From contig JAGASY010000102.1 of NCBI GenBank assembly GCA_017621515.1, positions 1 to 56,993 on the forward strand: a stretch of DNA of 56,993 nt, read 5' to 3'. Both the position numbers and the translations under genes were made by a program. Numbering within the stretch: position 1 is the stretch's first letter; every line of letters starts with the position of its first letter. The notes under the pieces were generated by a model that had not been told where the DNA came from, did not search any database, and worked only from the letters and a program-made list of their open reading frames with translations. Source of the DNA: Bacteroidaceae bacterium (GTDB lineage Bacteria; Bacteroidota; Bacteroidia; Bacteroidales; Bacteroidaceae). Of this stretch, positions 1 through 8,028 are shown in pieces.

Positions 1-600
1 GAGAATTCTACGCGCATTTCATGAAGCCTCCGAGAATTGTGAAATAGTGTTTCGTTTTGAAACGGTTCTTTTACATTTATTTGTCTTTGGCGAAGAGTTC
101 TTGAAAAAACAGTGCTAAGTTTTCAAATTTTCAGCGCACAGTTTTTTTCTCCACAGCGCACTGCAATTTTATTTTCAGTGCGCTGGAGATTTTGCCGCTG
201 TGCGCTGAAAAAATAAAAACAGCGCGCTGAAAAGAAAATTGCAGTGGGGAGCGTAGAAAAAGACAGTTTGCTTCGGTTGAAATGTTAAGAAGTGTATAAT
301 TTGCTACTTTGGAAATGTGTCCGAACTGAATCTTAAAAGTGAGTGGATTTTTAAGGGTGTTTGAGGGTAAAAATGCTGTGCTTGAATGTAATATATTAGT
401 AATCAATATGTTATCAGAATAAAGAAAATTTTCAAAAATTTGCCTCCAGTGCGCTTTTTTGAAGATTTTGAAAAATTTTGTATTTGATTGATTTACAATG
501 GTTTATCTTCGAGATAAAATTTTTGTCTCTTTGTCCTCGACGAAAAATCTCTTCAAGTGTTAAATTTTTATTTTGGGCGAAAATATCATTTTGTCATTTC
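1..600 (+). repeat. Long intergenic repeat, copy A (left end cut by window)
   Basis: This is one of five copies of the same element in the window (others at 16075, 26635, 40356 and 53002). It starts inside the block TTCTACGCGCATTT, so about 200 bp of its left end lie outside the window. Recognisable in order are GTGAAATAGTGTTTCGTTTT, the GGCGAAGAG block, the 22-bp palindrome array (132-251), AATGTTAAGAAGTGTATAAT, a terminator-like hairpin near 433-460, the small hairpin at 530-544 and the end motif ATCATTTTGTCATTTC. From the first palindrome (132) to the end (600) is 468 bp, as in every other copy. Orientation is the same as copy E. No convincing gene lies in 1-797; short open frames here are discussed as rejected. 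Confidence 0.9.
132..251. repeat. 22-bp phased palindrome array, copy A
   Basis: Ten-base palindromes or near-palindromes of consensus CAGYGCGCTG begin at 132, 154, 176, 198 and 220, each exactly 22 bp after the last, separated by 12-bp A/T-rich spacers. A sixth, decayed unit (CAGTGGGGAG) sits in phase at 242. This is the longest array of the five copies. A 22-bp step is about two helical turns, so all units would face the same side of the DNA. Confidence 0.9.
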
Positions 601-648
601 AAAAAGTGGGATTTCTACATGTTTTAGTTGGTTGTATGCGGATGTATT

Positions 649-738
649 AGTGGATGTACTCGACAGACTCCTCCGTCGCTACCGCGCTTAGGGGAGGTGG
701 CGCGGTAGCGACGGAGGAGTCTGTCGAGAATGCCCACT
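649..738. repeat. Large perfect palindrome of the half-site family
   Basis: Two 29-bp arms are perfectly complementary (659-687 and 700-728) around a 12-base loop. They are enclosed by outer arms AGTGG (649-653) and CCACT (734-738). The arms start with the half-site CTCGACAGACTCCTC that recurs at the right end of every long repeat. A weaker inverted half-site follows to about 770. It lies 3-prime of the nucleoside kinase gene and could stop its transcription, but it lacks a clear T tract, so I list it as a repeat. Confidence 0.85.
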
Positions 739-797
739 AAAACAACGTGAGGGGTCTGTGAATACATTCAGACTAATAACTTCCGGTGACCATCTTT

Positions 798-2459
798 TTA
801 ATATTTGAAAGAACTTCCTCCGAGGAACTCTCTCAAAATAGATGTAGGAGGCAGTTCCCGGTCTGGTATGGTCTTGAAGTATTTCAGGAATTGTATCAGA
901 CTGTTTGCCGTAGCATATTCCGGCTGGTTCTCGTTTACGCTTTCAAGTACAGGGATTGCTTGATTCCTCAATACGGCAAGTTCATAGAGCAGAGCACTGT
1001 TGAACATCACATCTGCATTCTCTTGGAACGGGAATATCCATTTGTCCTCGCCTCTTCTGACACTCGGCCAGCGAGCAATAGTGTCGGAGGCAGATGCTCC
1101 GCGATACTTGAAGTCGCGCACGATGCGCCGTATCAGACGGTTGTCTGTGGTCGGAATATAGTTGTGGTTGTCAAGCTTGATGGTGGTGAGGGCAGATACA
1201 TATATCTTGAACTTCTTGTCGTCCGGGACATCCTTGGTCAGTATTGGGTTGAGTGCGTGTATGCCTTCCAATATAAGGATTGTGTTAGGGGACAGCTTCA
1301 AGCGTTTGCCGCTCATGGTGCTTTTCCCGGCAGCGAAATCGTATTTGGGTAGTTCTATCTCTTCTCCGGCAAGCAGCATTTGCAGATGCTCGTTGAACAG
1401 TTTCAAGTTCAGTGCGTATATAGACTCATAGTCGTAGTCTCCGTTCTCGTCTCTCGGATTGTCTTCACGGTTTACAAAATAATCGTCGAGTGAGATAGGG
1501 TAGGGTTTCAGTCCCGATGTCATTAGCTGTATGGACAGTCTTTTGCTGAATGTGGTTTTTCCGCTTGACGAAGGTCCTGCAATCAGTATTACCTTCACGT
1601 TGGAAAGAGAGGCAATGCGGTCGGATATGTGGCATATCTTCTTTTCCTGCAATGCTTCTGCTATCTTTATAATATCTCCGGAAGCACCTTGGGTGGTGGC
1701 TGCATTCAGTTCGCCAACAGTGCCGACACCGAGCAGCCGTTCAAGCTGGTGGTCTTCGCGGAACACGTTGAGCATCTTCTCCTGTTTGATAAGTTCGCCG
1801 AGCTTGTTGCTGTCTTCGAACCGAGGAATGCGGAGCAGCAGACCGTCATAGTATTTCACGAGGTCGAACAAGTCGAGATAGTCCGTGCTTGGCACTAACG
1901 GTCCATAGTAGTAGTCAACCGTGTCGCAAAGCTTGTAATAAAAGGTGTATAATCTTCCAAGTCCTTCAAAAAGGCGCGCCTTATTTGTCATGCCGCGTTC
2001 TCTGAACAGTGCGGCAGCTTCTTCTGTCGGACTTTCTATCCGGTGGAACTCATGTCCTTCGTCAATGATGTCCTTCATGCGCTTTCTCAGTGCGGCAGCA
2101 TCTTCGAGTGACACCGGACGACCGAGGTTCAGAGTGAAATAATAGCCGTTGGAGACTGGGGCTTCAAGCATCAGTGTCGTGCCGGGATACAGGTCTTCTA
2201 CTGCCTTCCACAGTACAAAACTGAGTGAGCGGGCATATATCTTGCGTCCTGCCGCTGACGTGATGTCAAGAAACTCAATTTGTTTAGAACCGAACAGTCT
2301 AAACCTCAGTCCTTCTATCCTGTTGTTGACGAGTGCGCAAAGAGGACGGTGTTTCATTTCCGGCTTTAACTTTTCATACACCTGTAAAATTGTGCTTCCA
2401 AGTTCAAATTTTTCTGAAGATTTATTATTTTTGCAACAAATTTGTAACATCTGTTTCAT
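798..2459 (-). CDS. TGS-domain nucleoside (uridine) kinase
   Basis: The 553-residue cytoplasmic protein belongs to the Bacteroidetes family that fuses a threonyl-tRNA-synthetase-like N-terminal part (TGS region about 1-70, then a region with a GHEFHRI motif near 135) to a phosphoribulokinase/uridine-kinase domain (about 285-500). The P-loop GPSSSGKTTF is at 295-304, the acceptor-binding LDDYFVNRED at 324-333 and LEGIHAL at 397-403, so the kinase fold looks intact. Expected reaction: ATP-dependent phosphorylation of uridine, cytidine or a related substrate; the substrate is not settled by sequence. The role of the synthetase-like part is unknown. It is divergent from the Na/Pi transporter gene and ends next to the large palindrome at 649-738. 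Confidence 0.9.
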   Translation of the reverse strand: MKQMLQICCKNNKSSEKFELGSTILQVYEKLKPEMKHRPLCALVNNRIEGLRFRLFGSKQIEFLDITSAAGRKIYARSLSFVLWKAVEDLYPGTTLMLEAPVSNGYYFTLNLGRPVSLEDAAALRKRMKDIIDEGHEFHRIESPTEEAAALFRERGMTNKARLFEGLGRLYTFYYKLCDTVDYYYGPLVPSTDYLDLFDLVKYYDGLLLRIPRFEDSNKLGELIKQEKMLNVFREDHQLERLLGVGTVGELNAATTQGASGDIIKIAEALQEKKICHISDRIASLSNVKVILIAGPSSSGKTTFSKRLSIQLMTSGLKPYPISLDDYFVNREDNPRDENGDYDYESIYALNLKLFNEHLQMLLAGEEIELPKYDFAAGKSTMSGKRLKLSPNTILILEGIHALNPILTKDVPDDKKFKIYVSALTTIKLDNHNYIPTTDNRLIRRIVRDFKYRGASASDTIARWPSVRRGEDKWIFPFQENADVMFNSALLYELAVLRNQAIPVLESVNENQPEYATANSLIQFLKYFKTIPDRELPPTSILREFLGGSSFKY

Positions 2460-2549
2460 AGCTGTAAGTTTTTAATGTTTTAGACTGCCTAAAAATATGG
2501 AAAAAAAGCGAAGCTTCCGATGTTGCCCCAAAAATTTAATTTCAGGTTT

Positions 2550-4256
2550 ATGGATTATTTACCATTTTTAACCCTTGTCGGCTCTGTGGCGCTGCTCATG
2601 TACGGTATGAAAGTGATGAGTGAAGGTTTGCAGAAAATGGCAGGAAGTAAGCTCCGGCAAGTGCTTGGAGCAATGACTACCAATCGATTTACCGGTCTTC
2701 TCACCGGTGCGTTCATCACCACCTCCATCCAGTCTTCTACAGCGACGACTGTTATGACCGTCAGCTTTGTCAGTGCCGGTTTGCTGACGCTTGCCCAAGC
2801 CATATCGGTCATCATGGGTGCCAATATCGGAACCACGGCAACAGCGTGGATTATGGTTCTCGGAGGAAGCGGAAGCTACATGCAGTATGCCGTATATGCA
2901 GCCATAGTGCTTGCAATGGTGTTTATTTATTCCAACAAGAACCGCAATATGGGCGAGTTTATCATGGGTCTTTCCCTTATGCTTCTTGGTCTTACTACCC
3001 TCAGTGCCAATGCGAAGGGTATGCATCTTGACCAGAATGTGGCCATCCAGAGCTTTTTCGGTTCGTTGAGTGGATGGGGCTACGGTTCTTATCTCCTTTT
3101 TCTTGTCATAGGAGGTCTGTTGACCTGTGCGGTGCAGAGTTCTGCTGCCATCATGGCGATAACCATGACTCTGTGTTCTACCGGAGTGCTTGACATTTAT
3201 ATGGGTATTGCTTTGGTCATGGGTGAGAATATCGGGACTACGGTCACTTCAAATATAGTGGCGCTTTCAGCTTCTACCCAAGCAAGACGGGCAGCAATGG
3301 CACATTTGGTTTTCAACTTGTTCGGCGTAATATGGATTTTGTGTATATTTCCACATTTCGTCGATTTTGTTTGCTCTTTGGTGGGGTATGACCCTCATTC
3401 AGAGGTGGCAGACAAGTCGATACTTAATGTGGTGCTTGCCGCTTTCCATACTTCTTTTAATGTATGCAACGTACTTATACTTATTTGGTTCATTAAACCG
3501 ATGGAGAAATTGGTGTGCGTGCTTATCAAACCGAAGGCGGGCGGCGAAGAAGACGAGTTCCGTCTGCGCTATATCGGCGGCGGACTTCTTTCTACAGCGG
3601 AACTTTCTATTCTTGAGGCTAAGAAAGAAATCAATGTTTTTGCTGAACGCTGTCAGAAAATGTATGGATTTGTACAGGAACTGCTTCATACGGAGAAGGG
3701 CGATGTGTTTAATAAGCTTTTCAGCCGCATTGAGAAGTATGAGAGCATTACGGATAATATGGAGATAGAGATTGCCGATTATCTCAACAAAGTGTCTGAG
3801 GGACGTCTTAGTGCAGAGAGTAAGACGGAGATACAGCACATGTTGCGTATAGTTTCCGAATTGGAGAGCATCGGTGACAGCTGTTATAATTTGGCGCGCA
3901 CGATAAGCAGGAAGCGTCAGTATGCTCAGGAGAATTTTACGGAAAAACAGTTGGAGCATATTCACAACATGATGTCGCTTGCTGGCGATGCGCTTGCGCA
4001 AATGGTCACAGTAGTTGAGTTTGGAGAATACAGGTATGTTGACCTCAATAAATCTTACAATATGGAGCATGAGATTAACAACTATCGTACTCAGTTGAAG
4101 AATCAGAATATTGTTGACATAAACAATAAGCTCTACGACTATCAGATGGGTGTGTTCTATATGGATCTTATCAGCGAATGCGAGAAGCTGGGTGACTACG
4201 TAATGAATGTAATAGAGGCAACCGGCATAAAGGAAAAGAAAGCAAACGGTTTCTGA
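2550..4256 (+). CDS. Na/Pi cotransporter family protein with PhoU-like tail
   Basis: The product (568 residues from ATG 2550; an in-frame ATG at 2520 would add ten polar residues) has the two inverted halves of the PF02690 sodium/phosphate symporter family: QSSTATT at 61-67 with GANIGTT at 90-96, and QSSAA at 196-200 with GENIGTT at 225-231. About eight membrane segments occupy residues 1-330. The last 200 residues are helical and soluble and resemble PhoU. The likely role is phosphate (or other anion) movement across the inner membrane with sodium. I chose 2550 because it begins directly at the first membrane segment. It stands alone, with a hairpin downstream at 4358. Confidence 0.9.
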   Translation: MDYLPFLTLVGSVALLMYGMKVMSEGLQKMAGSKLRQVLGAMTTNRFTGLLTGAFITTSIQSSTATTVMTVSFVSAGLLTLAQAISVIMGANIGTTATAWIMVLGGSGSYMQYAVYAAIVLAMVFIYSNKNRNMGEFIMGLSLMLLGLTTLSANAKGMHLDQNVAIQSFFGSLSGWGYGSYLLFLVIGGLLTCAVQSSAAIMAITMTLCSTGVLDIYMGIALVMGENIGTTVTSNIVALSASTQARRAAMAHLVFNLFGVIWILCIFPHFVDFVCSLVGYDPHSEVADKSILNVVLAAFHTSFNVCNVLILIWFIKPMEKLVCVLIKPKAGGEEDEFRLRYIGGGLLSTAELSILEAKKEINVFAERCQKMYGFVQELLHTEKGDVFNKLFSRIEKYESITDNMEIEIADYLNKVSEGRLSAESKTEIQHMLRIVSELESIGDSCYNLARTISRKRQYAQENFTEKQLEHIHNMMSLAGDALAQMVTVVEFGEYRYVDLNKSYNMEHEINNYRTQLKNQNIVDINNKLYDYQMGVFYMDLISECEKLGDYVMNVIEATGIKEKKANGF

Positions 4257-4357
4257 TAATAATAGGATAATTGTGTCAGGGCACACATCTTTCTTGTATT
4301 TATTATAAATATGTCCTGACGAATTTCTACAGACAGTAAGCGACAGCTTCAAAGATA

Positions 4358-4392
4358 GAGGGATATGTCACTCGCATGAGAGCATATCCCTC
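4358..4392 (+). terminator. Hairpin after Na/Pi transporter gene
   Basis: GAGGGATATG (4358-4367) pairs with CATATCCCTC (4383-4392) about 100 bp after the transporter stop. The following sequence is only mildly T-rich, so it may be a weak terminator. The rest of the 4257-4603 gap holds a possible promoter for the reductase (4569) and nothing else I can identify. Confidence 0.55.
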
Positions 4393-4568
4393 CTTATTAT
4401 ATATATATTCGTTTTTCGCCTGTTACTTTTTTTTGTGTCTTGACAGATATGCATAATTGCATTTGAGCAGTAGTTTTGTTTAGTCGCATACCTGTAAACT
4501 TACGCATAGTGGACTTTTTAGAAAAAATAATTGGTCGGAATAAGAATCTCTGAATAATGTTTTTTGCT

Positions 4569-4576
4569 TAGTTTTG
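4569..4576 (+). promoter_or_regulatory. Possible -7 box for the 4604-11556 gene group
   Basis: TAGTTTTG matches the Bacteroidetes -7 consensus TAnnTTTG, 28 bp before the reductase start codon. No good -33 TTG is seen at the usual distance, so activation (for example by the AraC regulator at 10723) is plausible but inferred. Confidence 0.4.
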
Positions 4577-4603
4577 CAGAAAACAATTAAATATTTACTC
4601 GTT

Positions 4604-5671
4604 ATGGAATACAGGATTTTGGGAAACTCTGGACTTCTGGTATCAGCTCTTACACTTGGTACTATGACTTTCGGAGGGAAAGGAAAGTTTGCAGAAGTGG
4701 GCACTATCGGTGTTAAAGAGACTGAAACGATAATTAAACATGCCCTTGACAGTGGTATAAATTTGATTGATACAGCCAACATCTATTCCGATGGGCTTTC
4801 AGAGGAAATCATCGGCGAAGTGTTGAATGGGAAACGTCCCAATGATGTTCTCATTTCTACAAAAGCACGTATGCCGGTAAGTGAAGGAGTGAATAACGAA
4901 GGTTTCTCTCGTTTACATATTATAAGGGAATGTGAAAAAAGTTTGAGACGGCTTCGCACTGATTGCATTGACATTTACTATATCCATCAATGGGATGGCA
5001 TAACTCCTGTTGAAGAGCTGATGGAAACGCTTGATACATTAATCCGGCAAGGTAAGATACGCTATGTGGGCTGTTCCAACTTTGCTGGATGGCAGATAAT
5101 GAAGTGTCTTATGGCCTCAGACCGTCATAATTACCAGAGATTTGTAACTCAGCAAATTCATTACACCCTTGAAGCGCGTGAGGCTGAATATGAGTTGTTG
5201 CCGATAGGTGTTGACCAAGGTGTCGGAGCATTGATATGGAGTCCTCTTGCAGGAGGATTGTTGTCTGGTAAATATTCTCGTGAAAATGTCAGCAGTACAG
5301 AGGGACGCTTTGTAAATGGTTGGGATGAGCCGCCGGTATATGATTTTGAACGTCTTTGGAGAATCATAGATGTTCTTCAGGAGATTGCGGCAGAACGAAA
5401 TGCATCTGTGGCGCAGATTGCTCTTGCATGGACTCTCTCCAGACCCGGTGTCACTTCACTGGTGGTTGGTACGCGTAACCTTTCGCAATTGCAAAGTAAT
5501 CTGAAATGCGTAGAAATAAAATTGACTCAAGATGAGCTTGATAAACTGAATGCAGTGAGTCAACTGCCTCTTCTATATCCTTATTGGCATCAGTCTCGTT
5601 TCGTTAGAAGCCGGATGTGTGATGCAGATAAAGTTTTGATGGATTCTTATAAAAACAAAACAGGAAAATGA
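4604..5671 (+). CDS. Aldo/keto reductase
   Basis: A 356-residue NADPH-dependent oxidoreductase of the AKR fold, close to the YhdN/Tas type. The catalytic tetrad is visible: D56 and Y61 in LIDTANIYSDG, K87 in LISTKAR and H128 in YYIHQWD. The C-terminal part carries SLVVGTRNLSQL, which fits the cofactor-binding end. I start at ATG 4604 (MEYRILG) because the fold begins there; the open frame extends ten codons upstream. It heads a co-directional group with a DUF362 protein, two glycosidases and an AraC regulator. The next gene overlaps its stop by 4 bp, implying coupled translation. The substrate is probably a sugar or sugar-derived carbonyl, by context only. Confidence 0.92.
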   Translation: MEYRILGNSGLLVSALTLGTMTFGGKGKFAEVGTIGVKETETIIKHALDSGINLIDTANIYSDGLSEEIIGEVLNGKRPNDVLISTKARMPVSEGVNNEGFSRLHIIRECEKSLRRLRTDCIDIYYIHQWDGITPVEELMETLDTLIRQGKIRYVGCSNFAGWQIMKCLMASDRHNYQRFVTQQIHYTLEAREAEYELLPIGVDQGVGALIWSPLAGGLLSGKYSRENVSSTEGRFVNGWDEPPVYDFERLWRIIDVLQEIAAERNASVAQIALAWTLSRPGVTSLVVGTRNLSQLQSNLKCVEIKLTQDELDKLNAVSQLPLLYPYWHQSRFVRSRMCDADKVLMDSYKNKTGK

Positions 5672-6987
5672 AAAAACAGAAAAATATATGCCGGATGATT
5701 TTCTTTATGGCTTTGACCTCTTTCTCTTTCTTTTCTCTTTCGGCGCAGACGCAAGGATTAGTCTTTGAACCTAATCGACCTGTCGGAGAAGCGCAAGGGA
5801 TTTATCCCGGAAGAGTAGTCATGGCAAGAGATGCCCGGATTGCAAAATGGGATGGAACGACAGGGCGCTGGTGGGACGAAGGAAATATAGATCAGGTGGC
5901 ACTTGATAGGCTCTACGACAAGTCAATCTGTGAATTGGCGGGAACAAAAGATTCAAAGTCCGCATGGAAGAGAATCTTTAAATACTACAATCGTAAGGCG
6001 GGGCATGGACAGCACGGATACAAAAAAGGAGAAACAATCGTTGTAAAGATTAATCTTAACAACACTTTCAGCGTTGATGATTCTGACAATGACATCGACC
6101 AGTCGCCACAGGCAACCATCGCCTTGCTCAAACAATTGACGGAAAAAGCTGGTGTACCGCAAAACTGTATTACTGTCTATGATGCCACAATCGGATGGAA
6201 AAAAAGAGCAATGCCAGACAGAATTTATAATCCTGTGCATGCCTTATTTCCGGAAGTTAAATGGATGAGTGCCGATGGTTCCAAAGGTGTAGAACCGGCA
6301 AACTGGGTCAAGGATGCAATAACATACACAGATTCTGAAGTGACACTCGGTACGAGTCTGCCTGAAGCTGTGGTGAAGGCAGACTATCTTATAAACGCGG
6401 CACTTCTGAAAGGGCATGAAATCACCGGTGTCACTCTCTGTGCGAAGAACCATTTCGGTTCGATACAGTTCCCGGCGAGAATGCACGGTTCGACAACGGT
6501 CAGTCAGATGAAAGGCAAGGAAGGGGATTACAGTGCATACGTTGATTTGATGGGTTCTCCCAATCTTGGCAAAAAGACATTGCTCTATATCGTTGACGGA
6601 CTTTATGGAATGCAGACCAATGTGGGTGCGCCTAATCCGAAGCGTGACCGTTGGAAAATGTTCGGTGGGGAATGGAGTTCGTGCTATTTCATGTCGCTTG
6701 ATCCTGTCGCCATAGAATGTGTCTGCCTCGATTATCTTTATGCAGAGTTCGGAAATGATCTTGGTTTCAGCGGAGCACCGCAATTTCAAAAAGGTGCAAG
6801 CAAGAATTGTGACAATTATCTTAAAGAGGCGGCAAAAGGACACAATGACAAATTGGGGGATTATAGTCCTAATGGAGTAAAAACCGGAAGTCTGGGTGTG
6901 TTTGAACACTGGAATAATCCTAAAGACAAACAATACAGCCGCAATCTTGGAAAGAAAATAGGAATCGAGTTATATCAAGTGAAATAA
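5668..6987 (+). CDS. Secreted DUF362 family protein
   Basis: The 439-residue product has a signal peptide (hydrophobic 10-25, SAQ cleavage region near 26) and a DUF362 core, recognisable by the segment LCAKNHFGSIQ and by LDPVAIECVCLDYLY near the C-terminal third. DUF362 proteins are of unknown function; some relatives are linked to Fe-S proteins, but no ferredoxin-type cysteine cluster is visible here. Its start codon overlaps the reductase stop (ATGA), and a GH43 gene follows after 11 bp, so it belongs to the glycosidase operon. A second, shorter DUF362 protein lies at 17122 in a different context. Confidence 0.88.
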   Translation: MKKQKNICRMIFFMALTSFSFFSLSAQTQGLVFEPNRPVGEAQGIYPGRVVMARDARIAKWDGTTGRWWDEGNIDQVALDRLYDKSICELAGTKDSKSAWKRIFKYYNRKAGHGQHGYKKGETIVVKINLNNTFSVDDSDNDIDQSPQATIALLKQLTEKAGVPQNCITVYDATIGWKKRAMPDRIYNPVHALFPEVKWMSADGSKGVEPANWVKDAITYTDSEVTLGTSLPEAVVKADYLINAALLKGHEITGVTLCAKNHFGSIQFPARMHGSTTVSQMKGKEGDYSAYVDLMGSPNLGKKTLLYIVDGLYGMQTNVGAPNPKRDRWKMFGGEWSSCYFMSLDPVAIECVCLDYLYAEFGNDLGFSGAPQFQKGASKNCDNYLKEAAKGHNDKLGDYSPNGVKTGSLGVFEHWNNPKDKQYSRNLGKKIGIELYQVK

Positions 6988-6998
6988 ATATTAATATT

Positions 6999-7988
6999 AT
7001 GATGAAAAAACTGTTAATTACCCTATTCATCTTGTGTGCATTGGGAACGTCCGCCCAAACCCGGCATAAAGGGTTCCGTGAAAATATTCCGTTGGATTCC
7101 ATTGTTCTCAGTGACCCGGCCATCTTGCCCGACGAAGTTACCCATACATATTATATGACCGGTACTGGCGGTCTGATGTGGAAAAGCAAGGATCTGAGAC
7201 TTTGGTCCGGCCCGTACAATGTTGCACAGCTTGACCCAAAATCATGGATGGGCTGCCATCCGGCAATATGGGCAGCCGAGCTTCACAAGTATAACGGCAA
7301 ATACTATTATTTTGCAACATTTACCAACCGCGACGTTATCATAGACACAGTGCGCGGAAACAAGATCGAGCGCCGTGCCAGCCATGTACTCGTCAGCGAT
7401 ATGCCTGACGGACCGTACAAGCCGATGCAGGACTCTGTTTATCTTCCAGCCGACAAACCTACGCTTGACGGCACTTTGGGGGTAGACAAGGACGGAAAGC
7501 CGTACATGGTTTATTGCTATGAGTGGTTGCAGAACTGGGACGGCACAATAGAGAAAATCCAATTGAAGCCGGATCTCAGCGGCACAATCGGAGAAGGGAA
7601 AGTGTTGTTCCGCGCCAGTGACTCACCATGGAGCCGTGAAAAGGAGGATGACAAGATACGTCCAAATAAAGTTACAGACGGTCCCTGGATTTTCCGTACC
7701 GGAACCGGCAGACTGGGGATGTTATGGACAAGCTGGATATACGATGTATATACTCAGGGGGTCGCATATTCGCAGTCGGGTACTCTCGATGGCCCCTGGC
7801 TACAGGAAATGAAGCCAATTACTCCTCCCAATTATGGTCACGGGATGCTATTCAAGACATTCGGGGGCGACTGGCTTATGTCAGTTCACAGCCATGAGGT
7901 GGTCAATGGAAAATATCACAGAGTCCCGACCCTTTTCCATGTCGACATCTCCGGCGACAAACTTATATTAGGCAAAAAGGTATTGTAA
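6999..7988 (+). CDS. Secreted GH43-like glycosidase
   Basis: A 329-residue exported protein (signal peptide 1-19, GTSAQ) built as a five-blade GH43 propeller. The general base Asp is D39 in LSDPAILP and the second Asp is D157 in LDGTL. At the place where many GH43 enzymes have the acid Glu (EGP), this protein has D227 in VTDGPWIFRT; I recall this variant in some Bacteroidetes GH43 groups, so it may still be active. Likely substrates are arabinose-, xylose- or galactose-containing side chains; the sequence does not fix which. It sits between the DUF362 gene (11 bp) and the GH43-GH39 gene (40 bp). Two ATG codons in tandem (6999, 7002) are both possible starts. Confidence 0.85.
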   Translation: MMKKLLITLFILCALGTSAQTRHKGFRENIPLDSIVLSDPAILPDEVTHTYYMTGTGGLMWKSKDLRLWSGPYNVAQLDPKSWMGCHPAIWAAELHKYNGKYYYFATFTNRDVIIDTVRGNKIERRASHVLVSDMPDGPYKPMQDSVYLPADKPTLDGTLGVDKDGKPYMVYCYEWLQNWDGTIEKIQLKPDLSGTIGEGKVLFRASDSPWSREKEDDKIRPNKVTDGPWIFRTGTGRLGMLWTSWIYDVYTQGVAYSQSGTLDGPWLQEMKPITPPNYGHGMLFKTFGGDWLMSVHSHEVVNGKYHRVPTLFHVDISGDKLILGKKVL

Positions 7989-8028
7989 TAGTTTTTTTTA
8001 TAATTACCCAATAAACGAAAATACATTC

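Noticed and set aside
132..251. CRISPR array
   Set aside because: The 22-bp units are short palindromes with similar A/T-rich spacers that are conserved between copies; there are no unique spacers and no cas genes.
131..406. 91-codon open frame on the minus strand inside copy A (and 82 codons at 26856-27104 in copy C)
   Set aside because: The frame is broken in copies B, D and E and it runs through the palindrome array; listed only as a possible remnant, not as a gene.
649..738. Simple rho-independent terminator
   Set aside because: The stem is very stable but there is no T tract, and its sequence belongs to a repeated half-site family; termination may be a side effect.
786..1352. 188-codon plus-strand frame over the nucleoside kinase gene
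   Set aside because: It is antisense to a gene with clear kinase motifs and shows no domain of its own.
3399..4352. 317-codon minus-strand frame over the Na/Pi transporter gene
   Set aside because: Antisense to the PhoU-like end of a recognisable transporter; composition and lack of domains mark it as a shadow.
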